Shown: in pieces, positions 9,390 to 18,547 of the stretch | Position numbering within the stretch: the stretch's first letter is position 1 | Layout of the letters: the number at the start of each line of letters is the position of its first letter | Origin: Methylococcaceae bacterium | GTDB taxonomy: Bacteria; Pseudomonadota; Gammaproteobacteria; Methylococcales; Methylomonadaceae | Assembly: GCA_021647585.1 (NCBI GenBank) | Contig: JAKIUK010000014.1 | Location: 4,449 to 68,448, forward strand | DNA length: 64,000 nucleotides | Reading direction: 5' to 3' | Notes under the pieces: generated by a model | Told to the model about the DNA's origin: nothing | The model's database searches: none | The model's input: the letters and a program-made list of their open reading frames with translations, nothing else | Program-made: the position numbers and the translations under genes

Positions 9390-9576
9390 ACCTGATTACC
9401 CATGAGCCTCCGCCTTATAGATGAGAAAAACGGTGACACCTTACACACCGTCATCCCCGAGGTATTTTATCGGGGATCTATTCATGCAAAAAATAGATTC
9501 CTGCTAAGAGAATGCAGGAATGACGGGCTGTGTGGTTACTTTTTTCAAAATGGCGAAAGCTCATGGGTAATCAGGT
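9390..9576. mobile_element. MITE-like element with terminal inverted repeats and target duplication
   Basis: Arms at 9390-9414 and 9552-9576 match over 25 bp with two mismatches; the outer 18 bp (ACCTGATTACCCATGAGC) are perfect. Direct repeats AAACTC(A) at 9384-9390 and 9577-9583 flank it exactly, as a target-site duplication would. The interior is rich in nested hairpins (CCCCGA/TCGGGG, ATCTATT/AATAGAT, CCTGC/GCAGG) and contains GTCAT...ATGAC blocks like common REP-type repeats. There is no coding capacity, so movement would need a transposase in trans. It sits between convergent genes, touching the ubiA stop codon. Confidence 0.8.
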
Positions 9577-9580
9577 AAAC

Positions 9581-10444
9581 TCAAGCATTATTCAAATAAT
9601 CCAGAACCAAGCCAATAAAAACAACCAGTCCAAAATAATTGCTATTTAGGAATGCTTTAAAACATAAAGCCTTTTCTCTATTAAAAATTAATTTTTGCTG
9701 ATAAACCGACAAACCAAATGCAACTACAACACTGGTATAATAGATAGAACCCAACTGCTGCATTTGTCCAATAACGATCAATAAAAAAATGATAACAAGT
9801 TGTAATCCTGCCATTATTTCACGGTCTTTGTCGCCAAATAGAATAGCTGTAGATTTAACACCAATTTTTAAGTCGTCATCTTTATCAACCATGGCATACA
9901 TGGTGTCATAAACTAGCGCCCATAACATAACAAGCAAATACATAACCCAGGCAACGGCAGGAATACTACCCGTTTGCGCACTAAATGACATGGGCACAGC
10001 AAAACCAAAAGCGATACCCAAATAAGCCTGTGGCAAATGGGTATATCGCTTCATAAAAGGATAACTAGCTGCCAGAAACGCAGCAACAAACGACAGCAAA
10101 ATAGTCATTAGATTAAGTTGCAGCACTAAAACAAATGCTGTCAAACATAAGACCACAAACAAAAGAAGCGCTTCTTTTGGACTCACTTTACCTGCAGCAA
10201 TAGGCCTTTGTTTGGTACGCTCAACATGCGGATCAAAATCACGATCGGCATAATCATTAATAACGCACCCAGCCGCACGCATTAATACCACACCGGCACA
10301 AATAATAAACAATACAAATGAATCTGGCTTTCCATCACTGGCAACCCACAATGCCCAGAGAGCTGGCCATAATAAAATCAATATACCTATAGGTTTATCA
10401 AATCTAGCTAATAACCAATATTGCTTCATCCTGTCCATAACCAT
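9581..10444 (-). CDS. ubiA: 4-hydroxybenzoate polyprenyltransferase
   Basis: Membrane prenyltransferase of ubiquinone synthesis that joins the polyprenyl chain to 4-hydroxybenzoate. The first aspartate-rich site is visible as INDYADRDFD, and the second as YDTMYAMVDKDDDLKIG, separated by several hydrophobic helices; RFDKPIGILILLWPALWAL is the usual N-terminus. The frame is open to a GTG at 10465, overlapping hldE by 17 bp. The ATG at 10444 (MVMDRMKQYW) or 10438 aligns better with the family, so the exact start is uncertain. The gene is translated just after hldE on the same strand. Confidence 0.95.
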   Translation of the reverse strand: MVMDRMKQYWLLARFDKPIGILILLWPALWALWVASDGKPDSFVLFIICAGVVLMRAAGCVINDYADRDFDPHVERTKQRPIAAGKVSPKEALLLFVVLCLTAFVLVLQLNLMTILLSFVAAFLAASYPFMKRYTHLPQAYLGIAFGFAVPMSFSAQTGSIPAVAWVMYLLVMLWALVYDTMYAMVDKDDDLKIGVKSTAILFGDKDREIMAGLQLVIIFLLIVIGQMQQLGSIYYTSVVVAFGLSVYQQKLIFNREKALCFKAFLNSNYFGLVVFIGLVLDYLNNA

Positions 10445-10448
10445 TACA

Positions 10449-11879
10449 CTATCCAATGTCACCACCCTTTATTGATTTAATGATGGAGGTCGTCGAGTGA
10501 CCTTCTATAAAGGACAATATTTTTACTTCACCGCCATTGGCCAGTACACTCTCATGCCCTGCTATGGAGGCAATATCGGTGTAATCGCCACCTTTTACCA
10601 ATATATCAGGTAATAACTGATCTATCTCTGCTTGTGGTGTATCGCCTGCAAAAGATACTACCCAATCCACACACTCCAGTGCAGCTAACATTTCCATTCT
10701 ATATTGCAAGTCATTGACTGGACGCTTTGGACCCTTCAGTCTTTTAACTGATTCATCGCTATTAACTAATACTACCAGCCTGTCACCTAACTCTTTAGCT
10801 TGTTGTAAATACCGAATATGTCCTGGATGTAAAATATCAAAACAACCATTAGTAAGCACAATTTTTTCGCCATCTTTACTCGCTAATGCCATTGCTTGCA
10901 TCACATCTGTTAATGAACCGACACCTCGATGATGTGCCCTCTGCCCCTGCAAGGCATAGTTTAATTCTTCGGTATTAACTGTAGCAGTACCCAATTTTCC
11001 AACAACAATCCCCGCCCCCATATTTGCCAATACGGTCGCTTCTGATAATGATTTTTTTGCGGCTAAACTAGCTGCCAAAACTGAAATTACCGTATCTCCA
11101 GCCCCCGTCACATCAAATACTTCGCGCGCATGAGTTGGTAAATGCAATGGAGGCTCATTATTAGTTAATAATGTCATGCCTTGTTCGCCCTGAGTAATCA
11201 ACAAAGCTTCAAAGTTCTTCTCCAGGAGTAAATTCATTCCCTTTTCAACCAATTGCTGTTGATCTTTACAGGTTCCAACCACCGCTTCAAATTCCGTCAA
11301 ATTTGGAGTTATTAATGTGGCCCCCTGATATATGCTGAAATCTGCTCCCTTAGGATCAATTAATACGGGTTTTTTTAAACTTTTAGCCAAAGCAATAAAC
11401 TGTTCAACATGACTCAAGGTTCCCTTTCCATAGTCAGACAAGACGATGACATTGGCTTGCATCATTTCCGCATGGTATTGATGCAATAATTTGTCGTTAT
11501 CCACTGCATGAAAACCATCCTCAAAATCCAGTCGTATCAACTGCTGATGCCTACTCATGACTCTTAACTTAGTAATGGTTGAAAAGTCATCCAGAACTTC
11601 AAACAGACACAGCACCCCGGCTTTTTGTAAAAGCGTTTTTAATGATTCAGCGGGCTCATCCTTACCAACAAACCCCATTACCGAAACTTTTCCACCTAAA
11701 GCCGCAATATTTAATGCGACATTACCCGCCCCCCCAGCCCGTTGCTCATCATCTTTAACATGAACAACCGGTACCGGTGCTTCTGGAGAAATTCTGGAGG
11801 TTGTACCATACCAGTATCGATCTAGCATTAAATCGCCTATAACCAAAACACGGCCAGTTGAATAATTAGGTAATTGCAT
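10449..11879 (-). CDS. hldE: Bifunctional heptose 7-phosphate kinase/heptose 1-phosphate adenylyltransferase
   Basis: Makes ADP-heptose for the lipopolysaccharide inner core. The N-terminal ribokinase-like domain ends with VTGAGD (catalytic base D262); the C-terminal nucleotidyltransferase domain opens with TNGCFDILHPGH (344-354). The frame extends 30 codons upstream, but those residues are unlike the family. The ATG at 11879 (MQLPNYSTGRVLVIGDLMLDR) gives 476 residues, the normal length. It overlaps or abuts ubiA downstream and is divergent from the arsC-like gene. Confidence 0.96.
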   Translation of the reverse strand: MQLPNYSTGRVLVIGDLMLDRYWYGTTSRISPEAPVPVVHVKDDEQRAGGAGNVALNIAALGGKVSVMGFVGKDEPAESLKTLLQKAGVLCLFEVLDDFSTITKLRVMSRHQQLIRLDFEDGFHAVDNDKLLHQYHAEMMQANVIVLSDYGKGTLSHVEQFIALAKSLKKPVLIDPKGADFSIYQGATLITPNLTEFEAVVGTCKDQQQLVEKGMNLLLEKNFEALLITQGEQGMTLLTNNEPPLHLPTHAREVFDVTGAGDTVISVLAASLAAKKSLSEATVLANMGAGIVVGKLGTATVNTEELNYALQGQRAHHRGVGSLTDVMQAMALASKDGEKIVLTNGCFDILHPGHIRYLQQAKELGDRLVVLVNSDESVKRLKGPKRPVNDLQYRMEMLAALECVDWVVSFAGDTPQAEIDQLLPDILVKGGDYTDIASIAGHESVLANGGEVKILSFIEGHSTTSIIKSIKGGDIG

Positions 11880-11948
11880 AGCTTTAAAACGCAGTCCATA
11901 AAACAAAATGATATTATACCCTCTTCTTTTATCTAAGAGAGCGTATCC

Positions 11949-12296
11949 ATGAGTGTTAAAATTTATCATAATCCGCGTTGCAGTAAATCTAGGCAGACCT
12001 TACAACTATTACAAGAACAAGGCATAGAGCCGGAAATTATTGAATATTTAAAAACACCTCCAACTGTAGCTGAACTTGAAGATATTCTACAAAAACTAGG
12101 TATGGACCCTCGTGATTTGATGCGTAAAAATGAGGCTGAATACAAAACAACAGGGATGGATAACAAAGAACTTAGCAATAAAGCGTTAATTGATGGCATG
12201 ATCAACAGCCCAAAATTAATTGAACGCCCTATTGTATTAGCAAATGATAAAGCAGCCATAGGCCGACCGCCTGAAAGTGTACTGGCCATTCTCTAA
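11949..12296 (+). CDS. arsC: ArsC-family arsenate reductase (glutaredoxin type)
   Basis: 115-residue thioredoxin-fold protein with the N-terminal catalytic motif NPRCSKSRQ (Cys11), followed by the conserved segments EYLKTPP and RKNEAEYK, and RPIVLANDKAAIGRPPE near the end. This matches the YfgD/ArsC glutaredoxin-dependent group. No other arsenic-resistance genes are adjacent; the next gene is wrbA. As with YfgD, a housekeeping role is as likely as arsenate resistance. Confidence 0.88.
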   Translation: MSVKIYHNPRCSKSRQTLQLLQEQGIEPEIIEYLKTPPTVAELEDILQKLGMDPRDLMRKNEAEYKTTGMDNKELSNKALIDGMINSPKLIERPIVLANDKAAIGRPPESVLAIL

Positions 12297-12320
12297 TACG
12301 ATAAAGCCATCCTACGAACC

Positions 12321-12914
12321 ATGATAAAAATCCTAATTCTTTACTATAGTCAAAATGGCACAACTGAAAAAATGGCATATCAAATTGCTAGAGGGGTTGA
12401 GTCTATTGAAGGTGTAGACGCAATACTAAGAACGGTTCCTGAAATATCGACTGTTTGTGAACAAACTGAAAATTCTATCCCAAAAAAGGGTGCGCCCTAC
12501 GCAACGCTTAATGACTTAAAGTCATGTGATGGCTTAGCCTTAGGTAGCCCCACACATTTTGGTAATATGGCTGGCGCATTAAAACACTTTATAGATAAGA
12601 CCACAGAAATATGGTTCCCTGGAACTTTATCAGGCAAACCAGCTGGAGTTTTTACCTCAACGGGTAGCATGCATACTGGCCATGAAAGTACTTTACTATC
12701 GATGATGCTACCGTTAATGCATCATGGCATGTTGATTATGAGTGTGCCTAGTAATGAAATTGCATTGAAAGAAACCAAATCTGGCGGTACACCCTATGGT
12801 CCTAGCCATCTGTCATCATCTACCCATAATTTAAGTAAAGATGAAAAAATTATCTGTCGCGCACTAGGCAATCGCCTTGCTAAAACTGCACTTGCACTAA
12901 AACAGGTCTCATGA
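12321..12914 (+). CDS. wrbA: NAD(P)H:quinone oxidoreductase WrbA
   Basis: Flavodoxin-fold quinone reductase that forms tetramers with FMN. Features seen: the N-terminal FMN phosphate loop YYSQNGTTEKMA, the GSPTHFGNMAGALKHFID segment, and the WrbA insert GSMHTGHESTLLSMMLPLMHHGM. At 197 residues it has normal length. The order arsC-wrbA-DUF2069-hda is a recurring gammaproteobacterial arrangement. Its stop overlaps the next start by 4 bp (ATGA), indicating translational coupling. Confidence 0.93.
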   Translation: MIKILILYYSQNGTTEKMAYQIARGVESIEGVDAILRTVPEISTVCEQTENSIPKKGAPYATLNDLKSCDGLALGSPTHFGNMAGALKHFIDKTTEIWFPGTLSGKPAGVFTSTGSMHTGHESTLLSMMLPLMHHGMLIMSVPSNEIALKETKSGGTPYGPSHLSSSTHNLSKDEKIICRALGNRLAKTALALKQVS

Positions 12915-13258
12915 AAAGAATCTATTATTACTATATAGCTTTAAGCGGTTTTTTCGGCTTATTTATCCTGTTAATGCTTTGGAATACCTTACTGGTTCCA
13001 TCTACACACTTTCCAGTTGCACTCGTACTTCTTGCTGTCATCACACCATTACTGATACCTTTAAGGGGTTTTCTCAATGGTAATTTAAAAAGCTGCACCT
13101 GGATGAGCTATCTAAGTCTGTTTTATTTTACTTATGGTATTGCAGAAGCTTATACAACACCGGCTGAATTATACTACGCTTTATTAGAAGTATTTTTTAG
13201 TCTGTTGCTTTGTGCAGGTTCAGGTTTTTACGTTTACACAGCAGAGCAAGTAAAATAA
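12911..13258 (+). CDS. DUF2069 inner-membrane protein
   Basis: 115 residues with about four hydrophobic helices, carrying the DUF2069 hallmarks (LLxPLRGFLNGNLKSCTWMSYLSLFYFTYGIAEAY in the middle). Function is unknown for the whole family. It is translationally coupled to wrbA upstream and followed 2 bp later by hda, a conserved neighbourhood in gammaproteobacteria. Confidence 0.85.
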   Translation: MKRIYYYYIALSGFFGLFILLMLWNTLLVPSTHFPVALVLLAVITPLLIPLRGFLNGNLKSCTWMSYLSLFYFTYGIAEAYTTPAELYYALLEVFFSLLLCAGSGFYVYTAEQVK

Positions 13259-13260
13259 AC

Positions 13261-13971
13261 GTGCCAGTACAACTTGCAGTACAGTTTGAATTTCAAGCAA
13301 ACCAGAATTTTAGTACCTTCTACCCAGGAGATAATAAAGAGACCATTAATCACCTACAACAAATCTGCAAAAGTAAAGAGCAACAACTTTTTATATGGGG
13401 GGCAGTTGGCACGGGCAAGACTCATTTATTACAAGCTACCAGCAAGGAAGCTAATAATAATGGCAAAAATTCTTTCTATTTTTCTCTGGCTTTAAAAACC
13501 TTACCTACTCCCTCAATGCTTGAAGGGCTGGAAAGCTTTGATCTTGTTTGCTTTGATAATATAGATGAAATTGCTGGTAATACCGAATGGGAACAAGCTT
13601 TTTTTAATTTTTATAATCTACATAGAGATGCAAATAACACGCTTGTACTGTCAGCACACTGCCCCCCGAAATATACAGCCATTCAACTTCCCGACCTTAA
13701 AACCCGTATGAACTGGGGACTTACTCTTAAATTAAAACCTTTAAATGATGAGCAACAACTCAATGCCCTCATCTATAAAGCCAATGACTTGGGCTTCGAA
13801 ATACCGGTAAATGTGGGTCGATTTCTAATAACACACTATGCCCGCGACTTACCTTCCATCTGGAAATTACTCGATAAAATAGAACAGGCAACATTAGTGG
13901 CAAAACGTAAGCTAACCATTCCATTTTTAAAACAAATTATGGCAGACCATGAAAATAATGAGTCAAGATAA
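13261..13971 (+). CDS. hda: DnaA regulatory inactivator Hda
   Basis: AAA+ protein that, with the DNA-loaded sliding clamp, stimulates ATP hydrolysis by DnaA and so limits re-initiation of replication. The Walker A motif GAVGTGKT lies at residues 47-54 and Walker B (LVCFDNID) near residue 97. The N-terminus VQLAVQFEF resembles the clamp-binding QL-x-L-x-F peptide. I chose the GTG at 13261, 2 bp after the upstream stop, over the longer frame from 13210. It gives 236 residues, matching the family, and removes a low-complexity extension inside the upstream gene. Confidence 0.9.
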   Translation: MPVQLAVQFEFQANQNFSTFYPGDNKETINHLQQICKSKEQQLFIWGAVGTGKTHLLQATSKEANNNGKNSFYFSLALKTLPTPSMLEGLESFDLVCFDNIDEIAGNTEWEQAFFNFYNLHRDANNTLVLSAHCPPKYTAIQLPDLKTRMNWGLTLKLKPLNDEQQLNALIYKANDLGFEIPVNVGRFLITHYARDLPSIWKLLDKIEQATLVAKRKLTIPFLKQIMADHENNESR

Positions 13972-14896
13972 AATCCTTATTGTTGGTGCGGGTGCTATTG
14001 GAAGCTTCTACGGTGCGTTACTAGCTAAAGCGGGTGCAGACGTTTCTGTTGTATGCCGGTCTGATTTCAACACTGTCAAAAAACAAGGTTACTTCATCAA
14101 TAGCAATACTCTTGGCAACTGGACATTTACCCCTACACAAATTATAAAAACTGCAGCAGAATATAGACATCAGGCTGACTATATTATCCTTTGTACCAAA
14201 ATTACGGAGCAAACAGATCGAGTTCGGATGATACAAGATGCTGTTAATCCCAGTACATGCATAGTATTTATTCAGAATGGTGTAGAAATTGAACAAGAAC
14301 TTCTTGATGCATTCCCAAACAACGAAATTATTAGTGGATTGGCATTTATTTGTTGTAACCGATTAAAACCAGGAGTAATTCACCATTTGGCTTATGGTAA
14401 ATTAACGCTGGGTAGTCTAAATAAATTTGAACATTCCAGCAATAAAACGCAGCACTTAAGTAACTTAATCAATCTAGCCGGTATTGAATCTATCATTACT
14501 GAACAAATTATAAGCAGCCGCTGGTTAAAGTGTCTTTGGAACGCATCATTCAATCCTCTCTCAGTATTGTCTGACGGCCTTTCAACACAAGATATACTGA
14601 GCACCCAAGAAGCATTGGTGCGTACTATCATGCAGGAAGTCAGTACAATTGCACAAGCCTGTGGACATCCATTACCTGAAGACAGCATAGTTATTAATAT
14701 AAAAAACACCTATGCCATGCCTCCATATAAAACCAGTATGCTTCTGGATTATGAAAACAATCAGGCGATGGAAACAGAAGCTATCCTGGGAAATACTGTC
14801 AGAGCAGCTAAAAGGGAAAAAGTCTTCACTCCTACACTGAATACACTCTATGCGTTAATGAAACTAAAAGAGTTAAAAATAAAACAGGATAGTTAA
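13958..14896 (+). CDS. panE: Ketopantoate reductase family protein (PanE/ApbA)
   Basis: NADPH-dependent 2-dehydropantoate 2-reductase family, pantothenate synthesis. An N-terminal Rossmann motif (ILIVGAGAIGSFYGALLAKAGADVS) is followed by CTKITEQ and IVFIQNGVE. The C-terminal catalytic lysine region is SSRWLKCLWNASFNPLSVLS. The start at 13958 (MSQDKIL) overlaps the end of hda by 14 bp; 13949 is an alternative. Family membership is secure, but paralogues acting on other 2-oxo acids exist, so the substrate is inferred. Confidence 0.85.
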   Translation: MSQDKILIVGAGAIGSFYGALLAKAGADVSVVCRSDFNTVKKQGYFINSNTLGNWTFTPTQIIKTAAEYRHQADYIILCTKITEQTDRVRMIQDAVNPSTCIVFIQNGVEIEQELLDAFPNNEIISGLAFICCNRLKPGVIHHLAYGKLTLGSLNKFEHSSNKTQHLSNLINLAGIESIITEQIISSRWLKCLWNASFNPLSVLSDGLSTQDILSTQEALVRTIMQEVSTIAQACGHPLPEDSIVINIKNTYAMPPYKTSMLLDYENNQAMETEAILGNTVRAAKREKVFTPTLNTLYALMKLKELKIKQDS

Positions 14897-14908
14897 CTTC
14901 CAATAGAT

Positions 14909-14994
14909 TTTTTGTTAAAACCTAGTTATTTATAGCCCTATTAGATTCAATTAATCTGCACCTAAAAGCCTTTTCTTCAAAGTTTTAACAAAAA
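14909..14994. repeat. Perfect 13-bp inverted repeat in the panE-fusA2 gap
   Basis: TTTTTGTTAAAAC (14909-14921) and its exact complement (14982-14994) are separated by 60 bp, which hold an inner AGATT/AATCT hairpin. The remaining gap up to 15235 is AT-rich with no reading frame and presumably holds the fusA2 promoter and leader. The element could be a terminator-like structure for the upstream operon or a small repeat. Confidence 0.4.
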
Positions 14995-15235
14995 TAAAAT
15001 ACTAGCACTCTGTTTTTTTTAAACTTTAGTGTAGAATAGGAGGATTTTCGAAGTATAAATTTTATTATATCTTTGAATACCCAAACAAGTGCTTTTATTT
15101 ATCGCCTTAAAAGCTGGTTAGATACAAATATTGAGATGACCCGCCTAAAAGTATAAATACCCCTATTACTAAAGGATCACCCTTTATTAATAAGAGGATT
15201 TACAGTTTTTTTATTTTCATTTTTAGAGTACAAAC

Positions 15236-17320
15236 ATGACAGATCTATCTCTCTATAGAAACATCGGCATATTCGCCCACGTTGATGCTGGTAAAACCAC
15301 AACAACCGAGCGCATTTTAAAACTTACAGGTAAAATCCATAAGTTAGGCGAAGTACATGATGGCGCTGCTACAACAGACTTCATGGAACAAGAGCAGGAA
15401 CGTGGAATCACTATTCAATCAGCTGCAACATCTTGCTTCTGGGATGATCATCGCTTCAACATTATTGACACACCAGGACACGTTGACTTTACCATTGAAG
15501 TATACCGTTCACTAAAAGTTCTAGATGGCGGCATTGGTGTATTTTGTGGTTCTGGCGGTGTTGAGCCACAGTCTGAAACTAACTGGCGATATGCGAACGA
15601 CTCAGAAGTTGCGCGCATCATTCTAGTCAATAAACTAGATCGCTTAGGCGCTGATTTTTATCGTGTTGTCAAACAAGTTGAAGATGTTTTAGGTGCCAAC
15701 CCTCTGGTCATGGTTTTACCTATCGGCGAAGAAGATGAGTTCAGTGGCGTAGTCGACTTACTTACTCGCAAAGCGTGGGTATGGGACAACTCTGGGGACC
15801 CAACGAATTACGAAATACAAGACGTGCCTGCCGACATGGTCGACAAAGTTGAAGAATGGCGTGAAAAACTCATTGAAACAGCCGTTGAGCAAGACGACGA
15901 CGCGATGGAAAAATACCTGGATGGCGAAGAGCCAGACATGGAAACAATCAAAGCGTGCATTCGTAAAGGAACAATCAACCTTGATTTCTTCCCTACTTAC
16001 TGTGGTTCTGCTTTTAAAAACAAAGGTATTCAGCCTCTCCTTAACGCTGTTATTGACTATCTTCCTAGTCCAACTGAGGTTAAGCCACAACCGGAAGTTA
16101 ATGAGGAAGGTGAAGAAACAGGCGAGTTTGCTATCGTTGATGCTGACAAACCTTTACGCGCATTAGCATTTAAAATTATGGACGACCGTTACGGCGCATT
16201 AACCTTTGTTCGTATTTACTCCGGTAAAATCGAAAAAGGCATGACCATAATGAACAGTTTCACAGGAAAGACTGAACGTATTGGTCGTTTAGTAGAAATG
16301 CACGCTGACGAACGTATCGAACTGGATTCTGCTCAAGCAGGTGATATTATTGCTGTTGTAGGAATGAAAAGTGTTAAAACAGGCCATACACTGTGCGACC
16401 CTAAACATCCAGCAACACTTGAGCCCATGGTCTTTCCAGACCCGGTAATCTCAATTGCTGTTGCACCTAAAGATAAAGCCGGCTCTGAAAAAATGGGTAT
16501 TGCAATCGGCAAGATGATTGCAGAAGATCCTTCTTTCCGCGTTGAAACTGACGAGGATAGCGGTGAAACTATTTTAAAAGGAATGGGCGAATTACACCTG
16601 GATATTAAAATTGATATCTTAAAGCGTACTCACGGTGTTGATGTTGAAGTAGGTAAACCACAAGTGGCTTATCGCGAAACTATCACCAAAAGTATCGAAG
16701 ATAGCTACACCCATAAAAAACAATCAGGTGGCTCCGGTCAATACGGTAAAATTGATTACATCATCGATCCTGGCGAACCAGGCTCTGGTTTCGTTTTTGA
16801 ATCTAAAGTAACAGGCGGCAATGTACCAAGAGAATTCTGGCCTGCAGTAGAAAAAGGCTTTAAAAACAGCATAGACACTGGTGTTTTAGCAGGTTTTCCA
16901 TGCCTAGACTTCAAAGTAACATTGCTTGACGGTGCATACCACGCTGTGGATTCATCAGCCGTTGCATTTGAGATTGCAGCAAAAGCAGCCTATCGCCAGT
17001 CCATTCCTAAAGCTGGACCTCAGCTGATTGAACCAATCATGCATGTTGACGTATTCACCCCTGAAGACCATGTTGGTGATGTCATTGGTGACCTTAATCG
17101 TCGTCGTGGCATGATCAAATCACAAGAAGCTGGTGTAACTGGCGTTCGCATTAAAGCCGACGTCGCTTTGAGCGAAATGTTTGGCTATATCGGTGATTTA
17201 CGCACCATGACTTCAGGTCGCGGACAGTTCTCTATGGAATTCTCACATTACATGCCGTGCCCTAAAAACGTGGCAGAAGAAGTAATAAAAGAAGTACAAG
17301 AACGTAACAAAAAGAAATAA
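15236..17320 (+). CDS. fusA2: Second elongation factor G (EF-G2 type)
   Basis: 694-residue translational GTPase with the five EF-G domains. G1 is AHVDAGKTTTTE (14-25), G2 RGIT, G3 DTPGH, G4 NKLD and G5 SAFK. The C-terminal domains include GGSGQYGKIDYI and GDLNRRRGMIKSQEAGVTGVRI. It is clearly distinct from the str-operon fusA at 35924-38026. Second EF-Gs in bacteria have divided roles (translocation versus ribosome recycling or stress), and which applies here is not readable. It is monocistronic, with a long leader and its own terminator. Confidence 0.92.
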   Translation: MTDLSLYRNIGIFAHVDAGKTTTTERILKLTGKIHKLGEVHDGAATTDFMEQEQERGITIQSAATSCFWDDHRFNIIDTPGHVDFTIEVYRSLKVLDGGIGVFCGSGGVEPQSETNWRYANDSEVARIILVNKLDRLGADFYRVVKQVEDVLGANPLVMVLPIGEEDEFSGVVDLLTRKAWVWDNSGDPTNYEIQDVPADMVDKVEEWREKLIETAVEQDDDAMEKYLDGEEPDMETIKACIRKGTINLDFFPTYCGSAFKNKGIQPLLNAVIDYLPSPTEVKPQPEVNEEGEETGEFAIVDADKPLRALAFKIMDDRYGALTFVRIYSGKIEKGMTIMNSFTGKTERIGRLVEMHADERIELDSAQAGDIIAVVGMKSVKTGHTLCDPKHPATLEPMVFPDPVISIAVAPKDKAGSEKMGIAIGKMIAEDPSFRVETDEDSGETILKGMGELHLDIKIDILKRTHGVDVEVGKPQVAYRETITKSIEDSYTHKKQSGGSGQYGKIDYIIDPGEPGSGFVFESKVTGGNVPREFWPAVEKGFKNSIDTGVLAGFPCLDFKVTLLDGAYHAVDSSAVAFEIAAKAAYRQSIPKAGPQLIEPIMHVDVFTPEDHVGDVIGDLNRRRGMIKSQEAGVTGVRIKADVALSEMFGYIGDLRTMTSGRGQFSMEFSHYMPCPKNVAEEVIKEVQERNKKK

Positions 17321-17340
17321 CTGCTAATTCATTACTTAGA

Positions 17341-17373
17341 AAAACCCACTTAAGCAATTGAGTGGGTTTTTTT
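17341..17373 (+). terminator. Rho-independent terminator of fusA2
   Basis: A perfect 10-bp stem (AAAACCCACT / AGTGGGTTTT) with a 10-nt loop is followed by a T-run, 21 bp after the fusA2 stop. Beyond it, 17374-17566 holds no convincing gene. Confidence 0.92.
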
Positions 17374-17566
17374 GTACCCAGCAAATATTAACACCCCAAA
17401 CAACATTGTTTTGACAAAGTTAAGAAGCTAAACAGTGGTCCTTTGCTTAGTCACGCTTGTTTTGTTAAGTACAAACGCATACTCTTTGTAGACAAGCCAC
17501 TGCTCAACTCTATATCCACCATTGAAACAACGATGATTAATAGACATAAAAAAACCACTACCCCCA

Positions 17567-17740
17567 TTAACCTAGAAAAATCAGTTGGATCACAGATTTT
17601 AGCACAAGCTCTTGATTCCACAGCACCTCAAAAAAAAGCCCGCTTAACCTAATGGGTGAAGCTCAGATTTTTTTAAAATACTGTAAAACCAATATCTTGC
17701 ACTATAATTCCGCGCCCAACTGATCTTTCTAGGATTAAGA
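17567..17740. repeat. Inverted pair of the CCTAGAAAAATCAGTTG dispersed motif (copy pair A)
   Basis: Left copy TTAACCTAGAAAAATCAGTTGG at 17567-17588 and an inverted right copy around 17715-17738 (complement TTAATCCTAGAAAGATCAGTTGG) differ by one substitution and one insertion. About 125 bp with no good reading frame lies between them. The same motif recurs inverted at 20471-20810 and singly at 63871, so this is a dispersed family rather than chance. Confidence 0.6.
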
Positions 17741-17772
17741 GTGTAGCGATTAATAACGAGTACTTATAGAAA

Positions 17773-18354
17773 TTAAGCAGAAAAGTTTGCTGATGCAAAA
17801 CCCCAGTTAACTAAAGCCCAAAAAGCTTCTAAATACTTAGGCCTGGCATTTCGGTAATCTATATAATACGCATGCTCCCAAACATCACAAGTCAATAATG
17901 GTGTTTGACCTGCAGTTAATGGAGTAGCCGCATTACTTGTACTGACCAATTCTATACTTCCATCAGCATTTTTAACCAGCCAAGCCCAACCAGAACCAAA
18001 TGTGGTAACCGCACATTTTGTAAATTCAGCTTTAAATTCATCAATTGAACCGAATTTAGCATTTATAGCATCTGCTAAAGCACCGGAAGGAGCACCCCCG
18101 CCATTAGGAGACAGACTATTCCAATAAAAAGTATGATTCCAGATTTGTGCGGCATTGTTAAACATACCACCTTCAGAACGCGCTACGATAGACTCTAGAG
18201 AGGCATCCTCAAAGGAAGTACCTGAAATCAAATTATTAAGGTTAGTTACGTAAGTCTGGTGATGTTTTCCATAGTGAAACTCAAGAGTTTCTTCAGATAT
18301 ATGAGGTGCTAACGCATCTTTAGCATAAGGCAAAGCTGGCAATTCAATAGCCAT
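17773..18354 (-). CDS. sodB: Iron superoxide dismutase
   Basis: Converts superoxide to oxygen and peroxide in the cytoplasm. The 193-residue length and the metal ligands are typical: H27 in EFHYGKHH, the His of NHTFYW, and the Asp and His of DVWEHAYY. The AAQIWNHTFYW context with an active-site Gln in that stretch is the Fe-type pattern rather than Mn-type. It is divergent from the CYTH gene, with about 190 bp between; a TATAAT-like box lies at 18427-18432 on the minus strand. Confidence 0.96.
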   Translation of the reverse strand: MAIELPALPYAKDALAPHISEETLEFHYGKHHQTYVTNLNNLISGTSFEDASLESIVARSEGGMFNNAAQIWNHTFYWNSLSPNGGGAPSGALADAINAKFGSIDEFKAEFTKCAVTTFGSGWAWLVKNADGSIELVSTSNAATPLTAGQTPLLTCDVWEHAYYIDYRNARPKYLEAFWALVNWGFASANFSA

Positions 18355-18547
18355 TGTTATCTCCGTTTTGTGTGAAATTGTATAACGAAAAACTACCAGG
18401 AAATAAATACCTAGTAATTTGATACAGTATTATAACTCTATCATTGCCTATTAATAAAATAAAGAAAAAGAGACCGGATATTATCGATATAATTTGCCTC
18501 TTAAACATGAAATATCCAAACAAACCTTTCAAATTAAAACTACAAAT

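Noticed and set aside
17443..17652. 69-codon frame downstream of fusA2
   Set aside because: No ribosome-binding site, no protein-like motif, and it runs through the left arm of repeat pair A.
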